A DNA stretch of 5,175 bases from an uncultured Polyangiaceae bacterium (GTDB taxonomy: Bacteria; Myxococcota_A; Polyangia; Polyangiales; Polyangiaceae): NCBI GenBank assembly GCA_938004815.1, contig CALKVR010000120.1, positions 1 to 5,175 on the forward strand, given 5' to 3'. The notes below the pieces were generated by a model that did no database searches, had not been told where the DNA came from, and saw only the letters and a list, made by a program, of their open reading frames with translations. The translations under genes were made by a program, and so were the position numbers. Positions 4,507 through 5,175 of the stretch are shown in pieces. The number at the start of each line of letters is the position of its first letter. Position 1 is the first letter of the stretch.

Positions 4507-5175
4507 ATGAAAGCTCGACCCATCGCGATCGCTGCGCTGCTCCTCGCTGCCGCTGCCGCCTGCTCCGACGCCGACGAGAGCCATGATGACTCGGCCTCTA
4601 CCGAAAGCGCGCTCGGCGAGACGGTCGGGGGCACGCTCTCGTCGTCCGGCAAATCGTGGACGACACACACGCTCGACGTGCCGGCGAGCGGCGACCTTAC
4701 GCTGGTCCTCGATTGGTCCAACGCGTCGGCCGACTTCAACCTCTTCTTGATCGATCCGGGGGGCACCACGATCGCGCACCAGAACGGGAGCGCGAAGCCC
4801 GAGACGCTGACGTTCCATGTCACCACACCCGGCGCCTACAAGGTCGGCATCAAGGCCAAGAGCGGGTCATCGGCCTACACGTTGGCGAACAGCTTCGTGC
4901 CCGACGTCGTCGTCCACGACTTCTCGGGCAACGCGGCGTCCGGGCAATGGATCACCCACACGTTCGAGGCCGAGAGCGGCCAGAACATCGAGGCGACGCT
5001 CGGCTGGGCCACCGCGAGCGCCAACCTGAACCTGTTCCTCTACGACCCCAGCGGCACGCTCGTCGACGGCGCCAACTCGACGGACCAGAACCCGGAAGTC
5101 GTCGGCGCGGTCGCGGGCGTATCGGGCACCTGGAAGATCGGCATCAAAGCGAAGAGCGGGTCGAGCGCCTACGAC
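4507..5175 (+). CDS. Lipoprotein with tandem PPC-like domains, 3'-partial
   Basis: The gene runs off the right edge; 223 residues are visible with no stop. The N-terminus MKARP plus a Leu/Ala-rich core ends in AAAC, a lipobox with the lipidated Cys at residue 19. Ser follows the Cys, with no obvious inner-membrane retention signal, so outer-membrane or surface display is likely. An acidic Ser/Thr-rich tether (20-36) leads into two similar beta domains (about 40-128 and 138-223). Each has a W-TH-T/F opening, a core of the form NLFL-DP-GT (78-87 and 175-184), and the closing motif GIKAKSGSSAY (114-124 and 212-222). This is the pattern of bacterial pre-peptidase C-terminal (PPC) domains, which often accompany secreted proteases; a catalytic or further repeat domain may lie beyond the window. 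ATG 4507 is chosen because it opens the signal peptide directly; there is no Shine-Dalgarno sequence. Expression may be driven by the sigma54-like promoter just upstream. Confidence 0.85.
   Translation, partial: MKARPIAIAALLLAAAAACSDADESHDDSASTESALGETVGGTLSSSGKSWTTHTLDVPASGDLTLVLDWSNASADFNLFLIDPGGTTIAHQNGSAKPETLTFHVTTPGAYKVGIKAKSGSSAYTLANSFVPDVVVHDFSGNAASGQWITHTFEAESGQNIEATLGWATASANLNLFLYDPSGTLVDGANSTDQNPEVVGAVAGVSGTWKIGIKAKSGSSAYD
4840..4878 (+). repeat. First copy of the conserved closing motif of the PPC-like repeats
   Basis: Encodes KVGIKAKSGSSAY (residues 112-124 of the lipoprotein). It matches the copy at 5134-5172 at 12 of 13 residues and 32 of 39 bases, 294 bp (98 codons) apart, while most of the domain between has diverged much further. 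It marks the end of one repeat unit. Confidence 0.8.
5134..5172 (+). repeat. Second copy of the conserved closing motif of the PPC-like repeats
   Basis: Encodes KIGIKAKSGSSAY (residues 210-222 of the lipoprotein), differing from the first copy only by Ile for Val. Several base differences are synonymous, including TCG against AGC for the same Ser, so the protein sequence is what is being conserved. The gene continues, so more copies may follow outside the window. Confidence 0.8.

Overview
The window is GC-rich (roughly 70% by eye, with strong G/C bias at third codon positions) and holds five protein genes, all on the + strand. The mix is typical of predatory or soil Myxococcota: a Hanks-type Ser/Thr kinase with a C-terminal membrane anchor, an exported TPR-like protein with paired C-terminal hydrophobic segments, an FHA-sigma54 activator, and LamG and PPC-domain surface proteins. 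I favour the class Polyangia, but this rests on gene architecture and not on any marker gene.

Layout: (1) 2-670, the C-terminal part of a LamG/concanavalin-A-like protein, cut off by the left edge. (2) 667-1962, a transmembrane Ser/Thr kinase whose GTG start overlaps the LamG stop as GTGA. (3) 2005-2961, an exported protein with a TPR-like helical part, a PEGA-like strand module and two C-terminal hydrophobic segments. (4) 2996-4363, an FHA-AAA+-Fis sigma54-dependent activator. (5) A 143-bp intergenic region. (6) 4507 to the right edge, a lipoprotein with at least two tandem PPC-like beta domains, cut off by the right edge. No RNA genes, mobile elements, CRISPR arrays or convincing intrinsic terminators were seen.

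How the parts may work together: genes 1-4 are separated by -4, 42 and 34 bp and could be one transcription unit. The most interesting part is the 143-bp gap after the activator gene. It holds a perfect 7-bp inverted repeat (4400-4416) that could be an upstream activator site. About 62 bp further on is a close match to the sigma54 -24/-12 consensus with exactly correct GG-N10-GC spacing (4478-4492), ending 14 bp before the lipoprotein start. Together with the neighbouring kinase and a Thr-Thr motif just ahead of the FHA domain, this suggests a testable circuit: membrane kinase, then FHA-type activator, then sigma54 promoter, then surface lipoprotein. The protein family calls are well supported; the circuit is inference. 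None of the four visible start codons has a good Shine-Dalgarno sequence, and two of them lie at or within a few bases of predicted transcription starts.
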